Assembly: GCA_008711295.1 (NCBI GenBank)
Contig: VUYV01000592.1
Location: 242,622 to 306,621 of the forward strand
Direction: 5' to 3'
Origin: Anarhynchus alexandrinus
Taxonomy: Eukaryota; Chordata; Aves; Charadriiformes; Charadriidae
DNA length: 64,000 nt
Position 1 is the first letter of the stretch, and the number at the start of each line of letters is the position of its first letter. The position numbers were made by a program, and so were the translations under genes. A model generated the notes under the pieces. It was given only the letters and a program-made list of their open reading frames with translations, did not search any database and had not been told where the DNA came from. Positions 61,698 to 64,000 of this stretch are shown here, piece by piece.

Positions 61698-64000
61698 GTA
61701 AATCTCTATCTGTTGCTTGAATGCATTGTTAGAGAGCCCCTCGCTGCTCAGAGGCATGGATTCGGTATGGTCCTATTGCATCTTCGTTGTCTTTTTGAAT
61801 ACTGGCTTTGTTTGGCAAATGAATATGGAGAGATTCTGCAACGTACAGTTGTGCTCTGCTTCCCTCTGCCATTCTTTTCCTCTTTCCCTGCATTGTCAGA
61901 ACTGCGAGCTATCGGCTAGCGGGAAGGGAACTGTGTACCGAATAATAGGAGGGGGGTGAGGGGCTCTGGTTTGTCTCAGCTGACTTTGAGCTGAATTCCT
62001 TCAGGAGCAGTAGCATTCGGGCAACAGACTTCCAGTACAAAGGACAAAACAGGGGAAGTTATTTTCTTTTTCTGACCGTGCAGCATTTACTGCTTTTAAA
62101 GCAAAGGTTGCAGATGTACACAGCTATCCCAGTTGCTCCTTAAGCACACACTCCTCTACTGAATTTACCCAAGATCCACATGCTCCACACAATTATACTT
62201 AATATTTAATTGCTTTTGCTAATTAAGGAACCTATTTGCTAGAAGGTTTTTCCCCTTCACGCCAGCAAATGTGAGCGTAAACTTACCGTGTGATCGTGTG
62301 CTTTCTCCACCCTGCTTTCCTCACCGAGATAACAGTGTTTGCAACCAGCATGTCACGGAGATGGAGGGAGCATCACTAGCACTAAGTGTTGAATGAAAGG
62401 GGAGGAGGCGGAAGTGCAGTCAGTTGAGAACAAACAGCGTTTGTTTCCTTACAGTGTTGTCACTTGCGGGGAGTCGCTCTCCTGTGCCTGGCTTGAAACC
62501 GGTTTGTTTCAGATTCATTTGCTATCTGCCTTGCTCCTGTCTGTGTATATTTTGAATACATTTGCACTCTGCTCCTTTTAGTAAATAAAACTGATCTGTG
62601 AATGCTTTGTTATTTTCAGCCTGATCTTCTAACAAAGGGTTGATTATCCCAGACTTTGGGATGGCCTCTCATAGCACTTGCCTTCAGCATAGCCACAAAA
62701 TGGGTAAATTGCAAAACTTCAAAACAATCCCCAAATAATAAAAGTTCCTGTGTCTCCTTGAATCCTATTTGTATCACTTTTTATTCGTGTTCAGCTTTAA
62801 AAACAACTTCCTATTTTGCTGCACAGTTTCCCCTTTCATTTATTCCCTACTAGTGGGTCTGTGGTACATGGATTGTTTTGAGTTTTCTTTCGTAAGCACA
62901 TAGGTTGTGGCAGCTTATATTAATAAATATGGCAAAGTCTGCCTCAGGTGCAGAAACTTCCCCAAACTAGCAGGTTCTGAGATAGGTGGTAACAAATTCT
63001 TTTAAGCAGACAGCCCTGATGCAATTGAGAGTTAAGCTGTGACTTGGGATGAGGAGATGCGTGCTCTGTGACTGGAGCTTTTCTTCACAAAGATAAGCAT
63101 GTGCACTTCCTTTTAAACACTCCCTGGATGACCTATCTTGGATCTGTGAGTGATCCAGAAGACAGAATTTCTTTTTTTCTTTGGACTATGTGGAGAGATC
63201 ACATGCAAAATCTTCCCTCTGGCCCTAACAGTTAAATAAGAATATCCTTTTACAAGAAAACTCCACTGTCTGCCCCCATCCCCCCAGTTCTTTCCTCTGC
63301 AGTCTGGTGACACAGTCTGCCACAAGCATGACTTCTGCAGGGCCTTCCTTTTACAGTATGAATTTTACACAATAAACACCTTCCCTTTGCCCAGTCCTGG
63401 AGCTCCATTTGGTTGTAATTCTGATGATTAAATCAATAGATAAATTAGTATTCCTTGACAGACAGCTCTTTGCCAGCTTAGTTCTTAATCTTGTTAATAC
63501 AGACAGGTGCAAGGATAAAAAGTGAAACCGATATGTGAAGATTAGCTTTGCCATAAGCCAGACTGAACTTTCTCAGACAAACATCCCAGAGGAGTAATTT
63601 CAATGTCTAGATCAAGATACTTAACTGTGTTTAAGTTTATAATGTAATGACTACAGGTACTCTTCAAGTTTTTACCATAACAAGGAAATTCAGAATAATA
63701 TGTCTGTTTTGATGTGATACCAGGCTAATTCCTTCCAGAAAATACACACCCATTTTTTGGTTTGTCCTGTCTCATTTATTGAGTCAGTAGCCTGTGTGGA
63801 AACATAAAATAAAATAAAAAAAATAAATCTGTGCTATAGGTGTAGATTCTAAATAAGTGGTGGCACAGTGGATGGGGAGCCAGAATAACTGTGTGTCCCT
63901 CCCACTTCAGCCCCGTGTGCCTCTGTGGCTCTGCCTTGTGGCTTGCCCTGACTCTGTTCCTAGGTTTTTTAATCCACCCCCTCACCCTTCCCCCCACCCC
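61698..64000 (+). other. ST6GALNAC3: ST6GALNAC3 intron 1 (start, inferred)
   Basis: If the first-exon call is right, the rest of the window is intronic. No second exon (a basic pair followed by a hydrophobic anchor) is seen up to the edge, and no recognisable repeat. Confidence 0.5.

Noticed and set aside
1..64000. CRISPR arrays, tRNA or rRNA genes, bacterial-type operons
   Set aside because: No regularly spaced repeats and no tRNA or rRNA signatures were seen, and all genes are intron-bearing vertebrate genes.

Overview
The window is nuclear DNA from a bird. Its genes are short, intron-rich vertebrate genes with very GC-rich first exons. The dispersed repeats are avian: three CR1 LINE copies ending in the ATTCTATGATT-type CR1 tail, and a solo LTR of a well-known avian endogenous retrovirus type.

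The first 18.3 kb is gene-dense. Partial CFAP57 (minus; cilium) lies head to head with EBNA1BP2 (plus; 60S ribosome biogenesis). EBNA1BP2 converges tail to tail on CFAP144/FAM183A (minus; cilium). CFAP144 is in turn head to head with PIF1 (plus; 5'-3' DNA helicase). I traced every exon-intron junction: EBNA1BP2 has 9 coding exons (304 aa), CFAP144 has 4 (120 aa) and PIF1 has 12 (605 aa). All use GT-AG introns with consistent phase. Both divergent promoters carry a full RFX X-box, the regulator of ciliary genes. The PIF1 side also has three inverted CCAAT boxes and a CDE/CHR cell-cycle module.

The start of the window carries an assembly fault. Bases 372-2067 and 2505-4209 are the same 1.7 kb in the same orientation on the two sides of a 437-base N gap, differing by a few substitutions and a 9-bp indel. 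This is most simply two unmerged contig ends from different haplotypes. There is one CFAP57 and one EBNA1BP2, not two.

From about 18.3 to 61.5 kb the DNA is AT-rich with no exon I can support. It holds two closely related plus-strand CR1 copies (23.6-26.1 and 56.7-58.2 kb) that share several disabling mutations, one minus-strand CR1 3' end (49.7-50.4 kb), the solo LTR (54.7-55.2 kb) and a probable older ERV-derived fragment (21.4-21.7 kb). At 61.5-61.7 kb a TATA-like box, leader and six-codon exon (MACILK plus a splice donor) look like the first coding exon of ST6GALNAC3. The rest of the window would be its first intron.

I found no tRNA, rRNA, CRISPR or clearly novel system. The most interesting items are the paired divergent promoters, the cell-cycle control signals of PIF1, the PIF1 linkage, and the CR1 pair that seems to have been copied from an already broken source.
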